This document shows positions 45,634 through 57,031 of a DNA stretch of 64,000 nt, one piece after another. Position 1 is the stretch's first letter. Every line of letters starts with the position of its first letter. This DNA is from Isoetes taiwanensis (Eukaryota; Streptophyta; Lycopodiopsida; Isoetales; Isoetaceae). The stretch covers positions 2,044,728 to 2,108,727 of the forward strand of contig JAJEKV010000022.1 in assembly GCA_021234155.1 (NCBI GenBank), given 5' to 3'. The position numbers and the translations under genes are program-made. The notes under the pieces are model-generated. The model was not told where the DNA came from. It did not search any database and worked only from the letters and a program-made list of their open reading frames with translations.

Positions 45634-47267
45634 TACAATATAGAAATAGGGTCGCATATTTATCCTGGGGCTTAATGTGGTGCTGACACGTGTCATTCCC
45701 CAATAACACGGAATGAAAGTTGGGTCTACCAATTTCGTGTTACCTGTTCTCCCGGTTTCACTGTTAATTTTAGTGTTTGTTTGTCTTTATTTCAACAACA
45801 TTTTTAACTCAAACTTTAAACTCAGTTTTTAAACTCAAACTCAGTTTTTTAACTCAAACTTTAAAAACAATGTTTAAATTGAAACGCACTTATTTAAGAA
45901 GTGCGTTTGAAAGATTCCTTCTGAAAATTTACAAAACTCTAAAATGCCCTTAAAAATGACACATTCAGTATCTTAGGTCAAAATATTTACAAAAGTGCTC
46001 ATGAAAACAACCATTTTAGGAAGCCTTAACGTTACGGAGCAAAACAAAAATAAAAATATTCCATTTTAGGGGCAAATTCATGTGAAGAAATTAGATGCTT
46101 GCACCTTGTCCCTGAAAACGTTTGTGTTGGCTTTTACCCATAATTTTTTTATTTCACAACCAACCAATTTGGCTAAACTCATAGTTGACCTACAAACTAT
46201 CTAATGTCTAACCATTGAATCATTTGTTCAACCATTAAATCATAATATTTGGAAAAAAAAAAACAATTCCTAAATGCGTTACAATAGTAAAACCATGTAT
46301 TATATGCCTTCATGAATGAAAGTCATGAAAACATTTGATAGGTAACACAAATGCATTTCAAACTGGGCTTGCATGTAAACCGATATGTCTTATGCTTAGA
46401 AAAGAACGTTTAGTGCATTACGGATATTCCATATCTTTACTTATTTGACTAATAATATTTAAGGTAGCCAAATGTACCTTTAACTATTGACTAAAATTTA
46501 TAAATGATTACAACCGAGTTCATATATGTTCATTGCTCATACGAGTCTTTTACGCTTTCGAATATGTTCAAAGGGCACATTTAATTTTTGCCCAAACACA
46601 AAGCGTAATAATTCTATTACGGGGCACATTTAATTTTTGCTCAACACACAAACTTAATAATTCCATTACCAGGAGAAAGCTTGTGTACAATGCTATTATA
46701 AGATGAAATATTGCTAAACTTGAATAATGTGTACCTTATACTTGCAATTTCATTTCTTGTTGAAAACTCTTGGAAAATGATTTTCTACAAGCGACATGAA
46801 TCTTTGAAGTTACAAGAAAAATCGTTTACTACCAACTGTCTTGCACCTGCATTTAGCTTGTGTTAAAGGCAGGCATGTTCTAGACTATTCTGTATTTTAT
46901 AATGATCTACTAGACATGAATTACAGATTTTAAAATAGACCATAATCGTGGATTATGGCTCTTAAATAGACATGATTCTGAGATCTTAAAAAGGCTAAGT
47001 CATCTTTTGCATCTTATTTCCATAATCAAGGTCCATTAGAAATGAGAGAAAGGTGGACTACATGCATCTGAATGCAAACACTTTGCCATCTTTGCTTTGA
47101 CTCATGCACATTAAAGAGGCGGAAGAGGCAAAACATTATGCGAACAACTAATAAGACAATAGATCCTTACGGAAAGGATGCCATATTAATTTCCACATTC
47201 CATTAGCCGGTGTCATCTTTAGCAAAAAAGCAATTCCCTAAAGCATTCATCATAACTTCTTGTGAAT

Positions 47268-48769
47268 ATGTAGCATAATAGCGAGGGGTTACTTTTGTAT
47301 TTTTTATGCGGCTTTTCACCAAGGTTTTGCTATGATTTTGTGGTGTATTTCAATTGATGTACTAATCACATTACATCTATCTAAGCGGCCGATACACAAA
47401 TAGTGTTTTTCATGTTTTCTTTCAATGGTGGGCACCCATGTTTTTTTTTGGTAAGCGGTGGTATTATTAGTGGTCTAGATGGCATGCGGGGAATTTTGTA
47501 ATAGGTAATACGCCCGGAAGAAATTCGGGCTATAATTTTGAGGCGGACTCAGTCAGATGGATGAGGCGGCGCCGGCGGCGCGGCGCCGAAGTCGCCAGCA
47601 ATCGAAAAATTATAGCCGGAATAGCCGAAATTCGGCGGCGTCCTTCCCGTAATAAGCGGGAGGAGAAATTACGTGTGTTGGCGACTATGGCGGAAATGGG
47701 CTATGGCGAGAGGCCGCTTCATTGCACATCAAGAAGAGCTCGGTTATGAACACATCAAGAACACATCAAGAAGAGCTCTGTTATGGCGGGATGAAAAGCG
47801 GGAAATAGAAGAATAGGGAAAGCAGAGGGATGATCCTAAATGAAAAAACTCTTCTTAAGAAGCGGGATGATTTTCCGACAAAAACCACAGGAATCAGGGT
47901 TTTCTTAAGCTTGTTGTTGATGTATCCATTTGATCACGGGCCTTGGAGAAGAAATGCATCTTAGGCAAAAGAACTTCTGTTGTGTCAAAATAAGAAGCTT
48001 TGCACTCTGTTGTATGCGAAATAATAAAATTTCTTAACTTCTGGCGTATGGAGGAGCTGCGCTCATGCTTGTGATGCTCCAAAATCGGTGTTAATCCGAA
48101 CCTTCGAGGAAAAATGTAAAAGCGGCCCTTGATCTAATCGAGATTTTTACGCTTCTTAGGTGAGTCTGAAGCTTCGGCGGAACATGGAAAGCTATCGACC
48201 CATTTCGGCCCTCAGGCAAAAGCAGGGGAAAAAAGGAATGGGAATAAAAGCGAAAGCCCGGCGCCCGCTATGCAAAATGTAGAGAACAAATTATGTGTTG
48301 TAAAATGCCGCGAATTTTGCGGTAATTCGACCTCCGATTTATTACTGGGGTTAGAAATTTCTTTATCAAACTCTGGATATGGCTTCAAGCAAAATTTGAG
48401 CAAATAAGGGTATGGGCGGGAAGGCGTGAACTTGTTTGAATGATGCAAGCGGAACAGTCCGATTAGTACTCTTTTTCGCTCGGCCCGAGATACGGAGGAA
48501 GAATCCGCCCTTCCTTGCTTATCCTTGCTCCTTCCCTTGGCCACGGTTATGGCTTCCCTTGCTCCGACCCCCACGCTTTTTGCTCCTCGGCTTTTGTTTC
48601 CTTGATCCGACATCGGATCTGCCTTGCCCCTAGCAACAAATTTTGGCATGCCCCGCCCACCCCGCACCTCTGGCTCTTCCTTGCCCCTTTCCTTCAACCC
48701 ATCTCTTCGTTCTCTCACGCTTTCGCGGCCCGCTGGTGTAAGGTTTGATTATGGTTTTGAAATGGAACA
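47268..48769. other. Left part of unit-4 insert, no firm gene
   Basis: Unit sequence stops at GTGAATA. The first 100 bp (GTAGCATAATA to GATGTACTAATCAC) are an inverted, diverged match of 32335-32430, the flank between the TRIM and the HSP20 exon. At 47540-47760 there is a GC-rich patch with CGG repeats and a basic frame (RRRRRRGAEV). A minus-strand frame of 168 codons (48718-48212) is basic and low in complexity and is probably not a gene. The region may include the 5' UTR of the lipase gene. Confidence 0.45.
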
Positions 48770-49805
48770 TCATTGAGCGCGTTTTGGAGATGCACGGAGT
48801 GCGCTCTTGAGCTCGCCTTAAACCTTTATGTCCTTGGCGTGGGAGTCCCTATTGCGAGCGATGTATTGTTTAGTTTACCGCGGTGTCGGGATAGCAATTC
48901 ATGGGAATTGGTGAAGCCGGATGAATTCGAACCAGTTCCTCGCGTAATGCCGGGTTTACTTTAGGCTGTGTATGAACGGGATCTAAGTCATCGGAATGGG
49001 CCCCTCACGGTGGATACCAAATAAAACTTGGCGTGCATAAAAGGTGAACCCTGCTTTGCCAAGAAAGAAATTGTGCCTCCCTATCTCATTTATCTTGATC
49101 ATGGCGAAATTGTGTTGGCTATGAGAGGCCTTAATCTGCAGAGAAATAGATTATTTTGTCTTTTGGGACAACAAGTTAGGAAACAAAGATTAATGAGGGT
49201 TATGTGCACCATGGCTTTGAGAGAGCCGCTGGCGGTTGCTAAAACAAAAGGCGAAACTTCGAAAGCTCGGTGTTGAAACACTCATATTTGCAGGCCATTC
49301 TCTTGGCTCGTGGTGTTGCTTCAATGATGGCAATATTGGTCGTAAAATTCCCTTTTCTAGTAGGAGCTATTTTTAGAAAGCGGTCTCTTTGCTATGCTAT
49401 TGCTCTGCTTTCGATGTATGTCTCTTAATTTGGCAATAGAATATGCAGGCGTGATCCATTCGGTAATTTTGCGGTAACGTGATCCATTCGGTAATTTTGC
49501 GGGGTAATGCTTGTCATGTTACATTCCTACATTTCTCATTTGTTCACTAAATGTATAATTTCTTTTTGAAATGATGATTTTCTTCCACGGACAGCCACGC
49601 CATTGGAGGATATATTGGATGTTCTATACTGATTTCCTTTGGTTACTCATTTATAATGTTTCACAATCTTCCATGCCTTCTATGCACAAGATGCACAAGA
49701 GATACATGCTTTTCGGAAACAAAGGCTGTCTGAGACCCTCGGCGATTATATGCACCTAGACGATCCTAGACGATTCTATCACATAGTCGAGAGGAAGTGG
49801 TGTCA
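48770..49805 (+). pseudogene. Class 3 lipase (calmodulin-binding heat-shock-type), broken
   Basis: Pieces in order on the plus strand: WRCTECALELALNLYVLGVG (48785), KPDEFEPVPRVMPGLL, a stop, AVYERDLSHRNGP, GEPCFAKKEIVPPYLIYLDH (about 49045), GEIVLAMRGLNLQRN, then after frame changes GYVHHGFERAA, TLIFAGHSLGS (about 49285), VASMMAILVVKFPF, CMSLNLAIEYAGVIHSVIL (about 49420), DDFLPRTATPLEDILDVLY (about 49575-49630) and DDPRRFYHIVERKWC ending at a GTAAGT donor (49806). This is the layout of plant sn1-specific diacylglycerol-lipase-like proteins with a Lipase_3 domain; GHSLG holds the nucleophile Ser. At least four frame changes or stops interrupt it, several near former CTG/CAG sites. The last exon(s) are not found before the insert ends. 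Start codon unclear. Confidence 0.82.
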
Positions 49806-50439
49806 GTAAGTATCTAAGAACTTTTCTCTCCTCCTTGAACTGGAGTTGTATGGCATTGTAGAACTAATGTTGATGCTTGTTATTATGGAAAGAAGGAGTG
49901 TCTATAATGTTGCCATAGTCTGGCCATGCATGCCATATCTTATTTCTTATTTAGCACTGTCAGAGATGTTCTACTCTGAACATATAGTAAGCTAGATTGC
50001 TAGTTTCTATAGATGGAGTTTTCATAAATGGTAAGCAAAAGTTGTTGATTTTGAATTCTTGCTGAAAATGCATTCTAATATCAATAAGAATTCTCATTCT
50101 CATACAGATGAAATTCTTCGTTGTAGTGCTTGTAAGAAGACAATGCATACTATGCAACTTCTGCAAGTTTATGTGATGGTTTATTCAATTTGGCTACATG
50201 AAGACCAAAGCATACTATCACATGTAAAAGCGCTTTTGAAGGTCATGGAACCTTTTACATTAATTGCGTCCTCTACTTTTGTTATTATGCTAGATATGGT
50301 TATACATGAAAAAGGCTTACACCTTGGCACTTATGTCCTTACATAAACAACCTCTATAGTGTATATTTCATGGCACTTACACACTTACATAAACAGGCTA
50401 ACTGGCCCATAAGGTAAACCTATGTTTGCTTTAGTTAGG
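49806..50439. other. Insert sequence after lipase pseudogene
   Basis: Probably intron or 3' flank of the lipase gene. An open frame at 50059-50346 (around CSACKKTMHTMQLLQVYVMV) is not recognised. The C-terminal exon expected for the lipase family is not seen. Confidence 0.4.
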
Positions 50440-50787
50440 GCCCGAAGGGCCCAAAATTTTTTTTAATATAACAATCAACACACAACTACCATTAACATTT
50501 TTAACGCAAACCATTGCATTTAACTCATTTAAATTAAAATCCCCCTTAAACCCCCTTTGGTTTGGGTGCATATTCACACGGGGGGTTACGTAGGGCAGCG
50601 AGAGCTCCAAAAATATATTTACAATACGTGTACAAAATTAACACCATTAAGTATATTCTCTCAAATCTTATAGTATTTCGCAAACCTTAATATACATTAT
50701 ACAAAAACTTGTACATGTATACCCCACAAACGAGGATCGCTATGTACGGTCCAGATCTTGGAATAAAGGGCAAATATGCCCATCTGA
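50440..50787. mobile_element. Partial copy of the fold-back element, at the insert boundary
   Basis: AATTAAAATCCCCCTTAAACC, TTTGGGTGCATATTCACACG and GTAGGGCAGCGAGAG, then CATACC-like and CCACAAACGAGGA blocks, follow in the same order as in the left arm and middle of the element at 30588-31151. The right arm is missing. The copy ends at AAATATGCCCATCTGACAG, directly at the join to unit sequence, so the element end may have been the recombination point. Confidence 0.72.
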
Positions 50788-51289
50788 CAGTCTTGTCCCA
50801 GGGAGTCTAGTATCTGCCATGGATTTGGACCTGCACTATTTCCAACTAGTCTGTGAATCGTGAGAAAAATTGTTCTGAATGCATGCCGTTTTGAAACAAA
50901 TACCAAGTGATTTGATGTGGATAAATCCACCAAATTGTGGCAAATTTCCAACCTCCCATCTGTCTAATCCGTCCAACAAGCTTTATATTTCTTGAAACTC
51001 AACAAGTATTTGTCCAATGACAGAGTACAAACCAACGAAATGATTCAATAGTGTAAAAAAGCAAAGCCAGAACTGTGTATCATCTAAAACTTGAGAGTAC
51101 TTTTATGATTTGGAAACTCTCTATGATCTGGAACTTGAAAAATTTCTATTTTGTAGCGCACCAAGTGGGATATCTAATGTGATTTATGACCTGGAGTATT
51201 CTGTAGTGCACCAAGTGGGATATCTGCTGTGAAAACACATTCAAAACCATCAAAAGCTATTCGACCATGTCTACTATGATTCAGACCAT

Positions 51290-51570
51290 GCCTTAAAGCA
51301 CCTGATTCAGCCTGGATTCGACCTGGACAATGGATTCGACCTAGAGTAAACCTGATTCAGCCTGAATTTGACCTGCAAGGATTCAAAACCTATGTGATTT
51401 GACTTCGAAGGTTTCGACCTGGAAGGATTCGACCTGTGTGAAAACATGTGTGAAAACCCATTCGACTTAGATCAAAACCCATTCGACATGTGTAAGAACC
51501 TGTTTGCATTCGACCTGTGAAAACCCATTCGCCCTATGAAAACCCATTCGACCTGTGAAAAACTAGACAA
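51290..51570 (+). repeat. Degenerate NPFD-type repeat, copy 4
   Basis: GATTCGACCTG and CCCATTCGAC variants as at 17860-18140, nearly identical to unit 1; stops interrupt the plus-strand frame. Confidence 0.5.
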
Positions 51571-51726
51571 AGAAGCTGGCCAGAATAACAAAGTAAAGCC
51601 CTAAAAAAAAATCACTAGGAAACAAACCTGTTGCATCATTAAGAAACTCTTGCCGCACCAACAAACACCTAGATCGTTAGATAATTACAACCTTAAATTT
51701 TTTCTCACACCAAGTTTTCCTAGCTC

Positions 51727-52170
51727 CGGTATAAATTTATACCATCAAAAGCATCTGCCATGTTTTAGCCGGAAATCATGTTATATCCAAAGAAATCATG
51801 TTATATCCATGGATTGTCAAGTTATAACCATAATAAAAAGTTCGGATACTAGAATTTTCTTGTATTATAATGTATGATGTTTTTCATGAGAGCTCAGAGT
51901 ATAAATGTACAACGTGACTTCCTTTATAAAAAATTCGGTTATAAATTTGTCTTTGCTCGACATTTTCATGTGGGAAGATTGTATAAACTTATACCGCTTG
52001 AGCTGGCGGCGGTATAAATTTATACCACTCAAGTTCATCGGTAAAGACAAATTTATACCGCTGAGCTCATCGGGCGTATAAATTTATACCGGCCGAGCTC
52101 ACACGTTGTATAAATTTATGCCGTTTGGTGCAATGCCTCTCGAGCTTCCCTTTGGTATAAATTTATCTTG
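51727..52170. repeat. Array of palindromic GGTATAAATTTATACC sites, copy 4
   Basis: Equivalent to 18296-18760; several spacers and some palindromes are altered (for example CGTATAAATTTATACCGG, TTTATCTTG). Confidence 0.7.
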
Positions 52171-52556
52171 TTTGGAAAAATTAAAACCTCTGAACAAGTT
52201 GCATGGGTTGGGTAGACACGAATAGCTCTGGATGGTCAGACAATAACATGCATCATGAACTAGCCGCAAAGTGTAACTTTGTTTAAAATGTCAAATCTAC
52301 TACATTTTGTACAATTATGTTCAAAAATTTGTAGTGATTTCAAAAACTCTGAATGCAGGCTCTTTTTGTCGCTCTAGTGCACTTAATGTTTTTTTCAATG
52401 TCTACTTTTTTTTAGTTTCTGAAATTGCTACAATTTTTCATACCAAACTAGGGGGCTAAGAAGGGGTATCAAACAATTTTGCATGGAAGCTAAGTTGAAT
52501 TAACCCCTCAAAAATCGCTCAAATTATATACGCCCGAATTGGGTTAGGGTCCCAAG

Positions 52557-52640
52557 AAAGAATGGAAACCTCCCCAACTTTCGGCTAAAGCCTGGGGAGG
52601 TTTCCAATCTTGCTAACCTGGGGAGGTTTCCATAAAATCC
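52557..52640. repeat. Inverted repeat with GGAAACCTCCCC ends, copy 4
   Basis: Identical in its arms to 19134-19215. Confidence 0.55.
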
Positions 52641-52688
52641 CCAAAACATTTACGACGGCAGCTATTCATAATAACCCAAATTTAGTCT

Positions 52689-52879
52689 ATGGCCATCGCT
52701 CAGAATATCTTTGGCGCTCATTTCTGCTCGTGGATATGGCGGTCGGTGGGGGGGCCATCGTGGCCTTCGTCATAGCCAGAAGTGTTGGATCTTCAAGCTG
52801 GGTTGCAGCGTACTCCAAAATCTCTGTCTCAGAATCTAGTTATTCCATCCGTCTTTGGAGCTTATTTCTGGCATTCAAG
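52689..52879 (+). pseudogene. Exon-like block A of an unknown gene, copy 4
   Basis: Starts MAIAQNIFGAHFCSWIWRSV, then a run of seven G shifts the frame before AIVAFVIARSVGSSSWVAA and SVSESSYSIRLWSLFLAFK, ending at the GTAACA donor-like site. The start here looks more protein-like than in unit 1. With a different G count the frame would be continuous. Unknown family. Confidence 0.4.
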
Positions 52880-54091
52880 GTAACAATATAAATGTCCTTA
52901 TCACTTGCTCTATTCTTCTTGAATCCCCATTTGTTTGATCATGCAATGCAGGCGGCCGCAAAGATGCTCAAGATGTGCAGCTATTTCTTCGTATCTTGCT
53001 CCAGCTTGGAAATGGAGCTGTATGGCATTGCAGATTCCATGTTATATTATAGCGTTAATAGTGGGCCAAACCAAAATGGGCCCAAAACGAGCTTTACAGC
53101 GGCACAAAATCGAGCAGCTCGCGCCCAGTCTGATTGCGGTGATTACACATGGCGCAATCCTCTCTCGCCATAGCCTTTCCGGTGGAAGCTTTCTAATCAT
53201 CCATCGCTTAGGTTTCTCCAGGAATTTCTCCTAAGAAAGATCTAAGCTTCTTTGCCAATCGATTTTGGTGCTGTGTGGGGTCTTCCTCTTTCTTTTTGTT
53301 TGTTGTTATGTAGTGTCGATAGGGTTTGCTGGTTCAGTAAATTTGCCTCGCTCTGTTTGGCTTGAATTGGTAGATTTAGCAGGGAAATATGCTTGGAGAC
53401 ATGTGATATATCGTGCCTTGAACGTTTAGCATCTTGAGTGTGAAGTACGCTAGAAGTTAGGAATGTTGTAAAGTAATTCTAGTATAAAGGACAATTATGC
53501 AATTGATAATAAGAAGTTTGTGGTTCATTTTGCAGATTTGAAGCCAGAGCGAACCATTGCTCCTAGATTCTAGTATCAATGAAGATGTATCAGAATACGA
53601 AGTCCAATTCTGCATTTGTTGAAGGGGGAGAATATGTGCTGATACAAGCTGATAGCGATGGGAATTTGCCAGGATGACATCATGATACTGGAGAGTTTGA
53701 TAGACCACTTCCTTGCTGTGGGTGTGGCATTGGGTGGTTCTCGTGAGTGTTTAAAATTATTTAAAGGCATAATACTGAGAAGAATGCCCTGACTTAATGA
53801 TAATATTTTCGTTTGCAAGTTTCTCTTAGGGCTTTTTTTGCTACCATTTCTGTGGTACTATGGAACTTTTCTTTACGTCTTTTACCAGTATCAAAAAGAT
53901 CCACGAGAACGAAATTTGGGTGCGGCATGTGCAATTGCGAGAAGCCTTTGTTTGCCTTTTTGTTTGTCTCAAGTGTTATAGGAAGTCTTGTCTTACGCTT
54001 GCCTCTTGCATAATATAATAAACTAGTCAACCACATAGACTAGTTTAGTTTCTTTAGCATATGAAGATTCATTTATTGAATGAGGAAGGAA

Positions 54092-54690
54092 GGAAGGAAG
54101 GAAGGAAAAATTTTTAACGTCCACGGAACCCAATCGGGTTATGGGACCAAGTACATAAGGGACCGAAGTCCTGGACCGAAGTCCAAACAAGAACATGGGC
54201 GAAGCCCTAAACCAAAGCACAACATGAGCTAGAACACAACCATCGACCGGGATTAAAACCACGAAGGAAAACCGTTGCGGGATGACTATGGCTAGCCGCT
54301 CACCGATCCAAAATCCATATTGCCAAGGTAACAAGCAACAAGCATACCTTCATACCTCCAGCGGACAAGGCTTCACCAAGCAGCTCGAACCGTAACCTCT
54401 TCACAACGGGTCTTTGGAAAACAGGCGCCCCTTACGCGCCAATCGCCCCGGGGCCAGCGGAAGGAAAAGGCCTTTCGGGGGCCGGGGAAGCCCATCGGAG
54501 GTGCCTCCTCACCTATCCTCCACCTGCTGGCGCCAGGCGCCAAGATCTTGTAGCGCCGGACATCCACTCGAGGCACACACAAGGTCGCCATCCTTCCACC
54601 GCCACAGCGCCAACGCCATCCGTCACTTTGCATGCGCTTTCGGGCAGGCCTCAGCAAATACCTTCAGCGGCCAAAGCCCGAAACTAGAAG
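54092..54690 (-). mobile_element. LINE fragment with 3' end, inserted in unit 4
   Basis: The minus-strand 3' end (plus strand AAATTTTTAACGTCCACGGA, then CCAATCGG and TATGGGACC) matches the 3' end of the LINE at 1.3 kb in short blocks. The rest is GC-rich and includes a minus-strand frame (54657-54373, Arg/Trp-rich) without a recognised domain. It splits the unit sequence GAGGAAGGCAAATG; GAAGG is present on both sides. The left junction carries extra copies of AAGG. 5'-truncated, non-autonomous. Confidence 0.7.
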
Positions 54691-55576
54691 GCAAATGTGA
54701 AAGTACGCAAGGTAAGAATTATTGACTTTCCTTGATTGATGATATATTATCAATTTATTATAACTTTCTTTGGCAACCAATTGTGGAATTTATGCTTTAA
54801 GAAGCAAACAGACGTGAAGCATGTTTTGTTTACTGCGTGCTTTGGTATTCACACTTGGCATTCTGATTTTTGGTGCATGTGCTCTTAATATGAAGTGAAG
54901 GCCATCGCCATAACTCTCAAGTTGTGCACAACTCATAGTCTTTTCATATTTGTTAAGACAAGCGACAAAACTTTATTTTCGTCCGGCTAGGCATTTACTC
55001 TTGCCATTGATGCCTTGGTTGCGCTTCTACTCAGGCTGAATGTATAGTGAGTGTTGGGTATAAACCCAACTTTGGGTATAAACCCAACTTGTTAATAGTT
55101 CTATGCTCTTATGGAGCACCCGTGAAAATTGTAATTTGTCAAACATTTATGGTCAATCTGGAATGGTATCTATGAATCTGAGAAGAAGGAACTATGTTGT
55201 GGTGATGCTTCCAGTAAATTCACCTAGTTTGACTGAATTAAAAAAGGGATTGACAAAGCCGGACTTAAGAGTGAATCGAACATCAAGTTACTCAACGCCT
55301 TATCGCGGAAAGAGGTTTCTACATGAGAAAAAACCAAAAGGCTTTTGATGAATTTGAGAAGGCACTTCCTCTGGCTAGAAGGCTTAAAGATCCTATTGAA
55401 GAGAAAAAGTCAGCTTAGGTAATTCTCTTCTCTTTGTTGCATCTATTTGTAATCTTCATAATTCTAGCAGACATTATGATTAATCTCCTTTAGTCAAATG
55501 GTGCCTATTCTTCTTAGGTATTTCTAGATCTACAATAAGATCTATTGGATTTGAAAACTTGCCATTGCACAAGCAG

Positions 55577-55780
55577 CAAAAGATTGTGATATTGTGTTTG
55601 GTGAAAACAAAGGTTATGGGTCAGAGCTGCTATTGTGGGCGTTCCATGTGTTAGAAGAGTTTGTGGCATTTCTAGAAAAGCATGTTCTATCATCTGGCTG
55701 GCTGTAATTTGAGGGATTAAGGGTCGCTGAATGTGTGCAAATTAAATGCGTTTGGTCATTGTTCCTTGTTGGAAAAACAG
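55577..55780 (+). pseudogene. EXO84-like exon, second copy, degraded
   Basis: Same acceptor and start (AAAGATTGTGATATTGTGTTT) as at 30387, but the Ala-rich stretch is disrupted (CTGGCTGGCTGTAATTTGAGG) and further indels follow. It ends at the same GGAAAAACAG and passes straight into HSP20 flank (TCATTATCTGCTAGAAAC) without the 1.8 kb insert seen in unit 2. Confidence 0.6.
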
Positions 55781-55856
55781 AATTATCATTATCTGCTAGA
55801 AACTTGATAGAATTAAAAAGTTTATGGTTTTTATGATGTTTTGCATTGAATCTGAG

Positions 55857-56278
55857 ACTTGTAGGATCCGTTCTTTCTCAAGGGCGAGGCCGATGCAACA
55901 GATGCTAGATTTTGTGGAAAATATGTTCAAAGAGGTGGGTTTGGAAAGGATGGCAAGGACCGTGAGCTCCATGGGATATAGTAGAGGCGAGATGATGTGT
56001 ATATGATGAGGGTGGACATGCCCGGTTTAAGCAAAGAAGAATTGCATGTGTACCTTGAGGAAGATGCCTTTGTTATAAAAGGAGAACATAGTGAGGAGAA
56101 GAAAGAGGAGGAAAAATGGTCCTCCGAAGCTTTGGAAGCTATGAAACCAAGAGTTGCTCGTTCGATAATGTAAAGCGAGAGGACATCAAAGCAGTAATTG
56201 AAGGATGGAGTTTTGTATGTTACCATTCCTAAGCAAGCCAAAGGAAACTAAGAGGCGGAGGAAGATTGAAGTTTCTTA
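55857..56278 (+). pseudogene. HSP20 last exon, second copy, frameshifted
   Basis: Counterpart of 32499-32914 with at least five small indels (for example after GCAAGGACC, in GTAGAGGCGAG, AGCAGTAATTG) and TTGTAGGAT for TTGTGGGAT, giving an early stop. The acceptor reads CTGAG instead of CTACAG. Unlike the first copy it has a natural 3' flank, including AATAAAAA near 56373, a probable polyadenylation signal. So this position, though corrupted, may be the original HSP20 locus. Confidence 0.8.
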
Positions 56279-56399
56279 AAGATATTATGCAGCTCTATCA
56301 TTTTAACACAATTTTGTGGAAAGTCTTGAGGTTCTCGATCGATGGTTTATTTTTGTATATATTGAGGTAGCTCAATAAAAATATGTTCTTGTGCTCACT

Positions 56400-57031
56400 T
56401 TTGCATATGTGGCGTTTCAAATGCATATTTGGAGTTTGGTCATTTCTTTAAGAACACATCCCAATTTCTTGCCCACAATTACTTGGGCCATTGAAAACTA
56501 TTCTATTAAGAGGTCTTGCAACATAGTCATCACTGAAAAGAGCATATGTTTGAAAGGGTTAATTTACAAAATGCTAATAAATCCAAGTTGTTCTTGGAGG
56601 AGGTCTCACAAGACAAGCAAAGATAAAAAATATTGGAATTGAATTGAATGGGTTTTTATGTCCACATTAACACTTATGGAACTTGAACAAAGAGCATAAT
56701 ACTCACAGCGAATGGATGAATTCGTGGTTGAAGGAAGAACTCGTAGGGACGATTTACTTGAAGAAAAAGCTTGGATGAATTCGTTGATAAAAGAAGAACT
56801 CAAAGAGACGATTTGCTTCAAAAAATAGCTTATAGACATTTTGTGGAAACCTCCTCTAGTTTCTTTGGAAAGTTGGGGAGGTTTCCATAAAATATTTAAA
56901 AAAATAAAAAATAGTCATTAATGTTGGCAACCACCGATGGACTGCAACACACGAGGACCGAGATGCAGGGGGGCTAGTCTTGGTCTTCGTGCAAATTTAG
57001 AGAGCCTTTTCCTTTTTTCTTTTGTGGAAAC
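56400..57031. other. Intergenic between HSP20 copy and copia elements
   Basis: Contains a 59-bp tandem duplication with GGATGAATTCGT at about 56712 and 56771, encoding similar MNSLIKEEL / MDEFVVEGR blocks, and a GGAAACCTCC / GGGGAGGTTTCC pair at 56843-56888 like those in the array units. No gene is recognised. Confidence 0.6.

Larger units (their letters stand above)
42662..55577. repeat. Tandem unit 4 (interrupted by two inserts)
   Basis: Begins at CTAGTTGAATCC. It is colinear with unit 1 to about 47267, interrupted by a 3.5-kb segment carrying a lipase pseudogene, resumes at about 50788 (CTTGTCCCAGGGAGTC), is interrupted again by a LINE fragment at about 54092-54690, and runs to CACAAGCAG at 55576. 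There it continues into an EXO84-like exon instead of another NPF unit, so this is the end of the array. Confidence 0.88.

Noticed and set aside
47561-47749. Arg-rich frame as a DNA-binding protein
   Set aside because: The Arg run comes from a CGG-type repeat; there is no domain or splice support.
48212-48718. 168-codon minus-strand frame as a gene
   Set aside because: Composition is basic and low in complexity, there is no recognisable domain, and it lies upstream of and antisense to the lipase gene in a GC-rich patch where long chance frames are expected.
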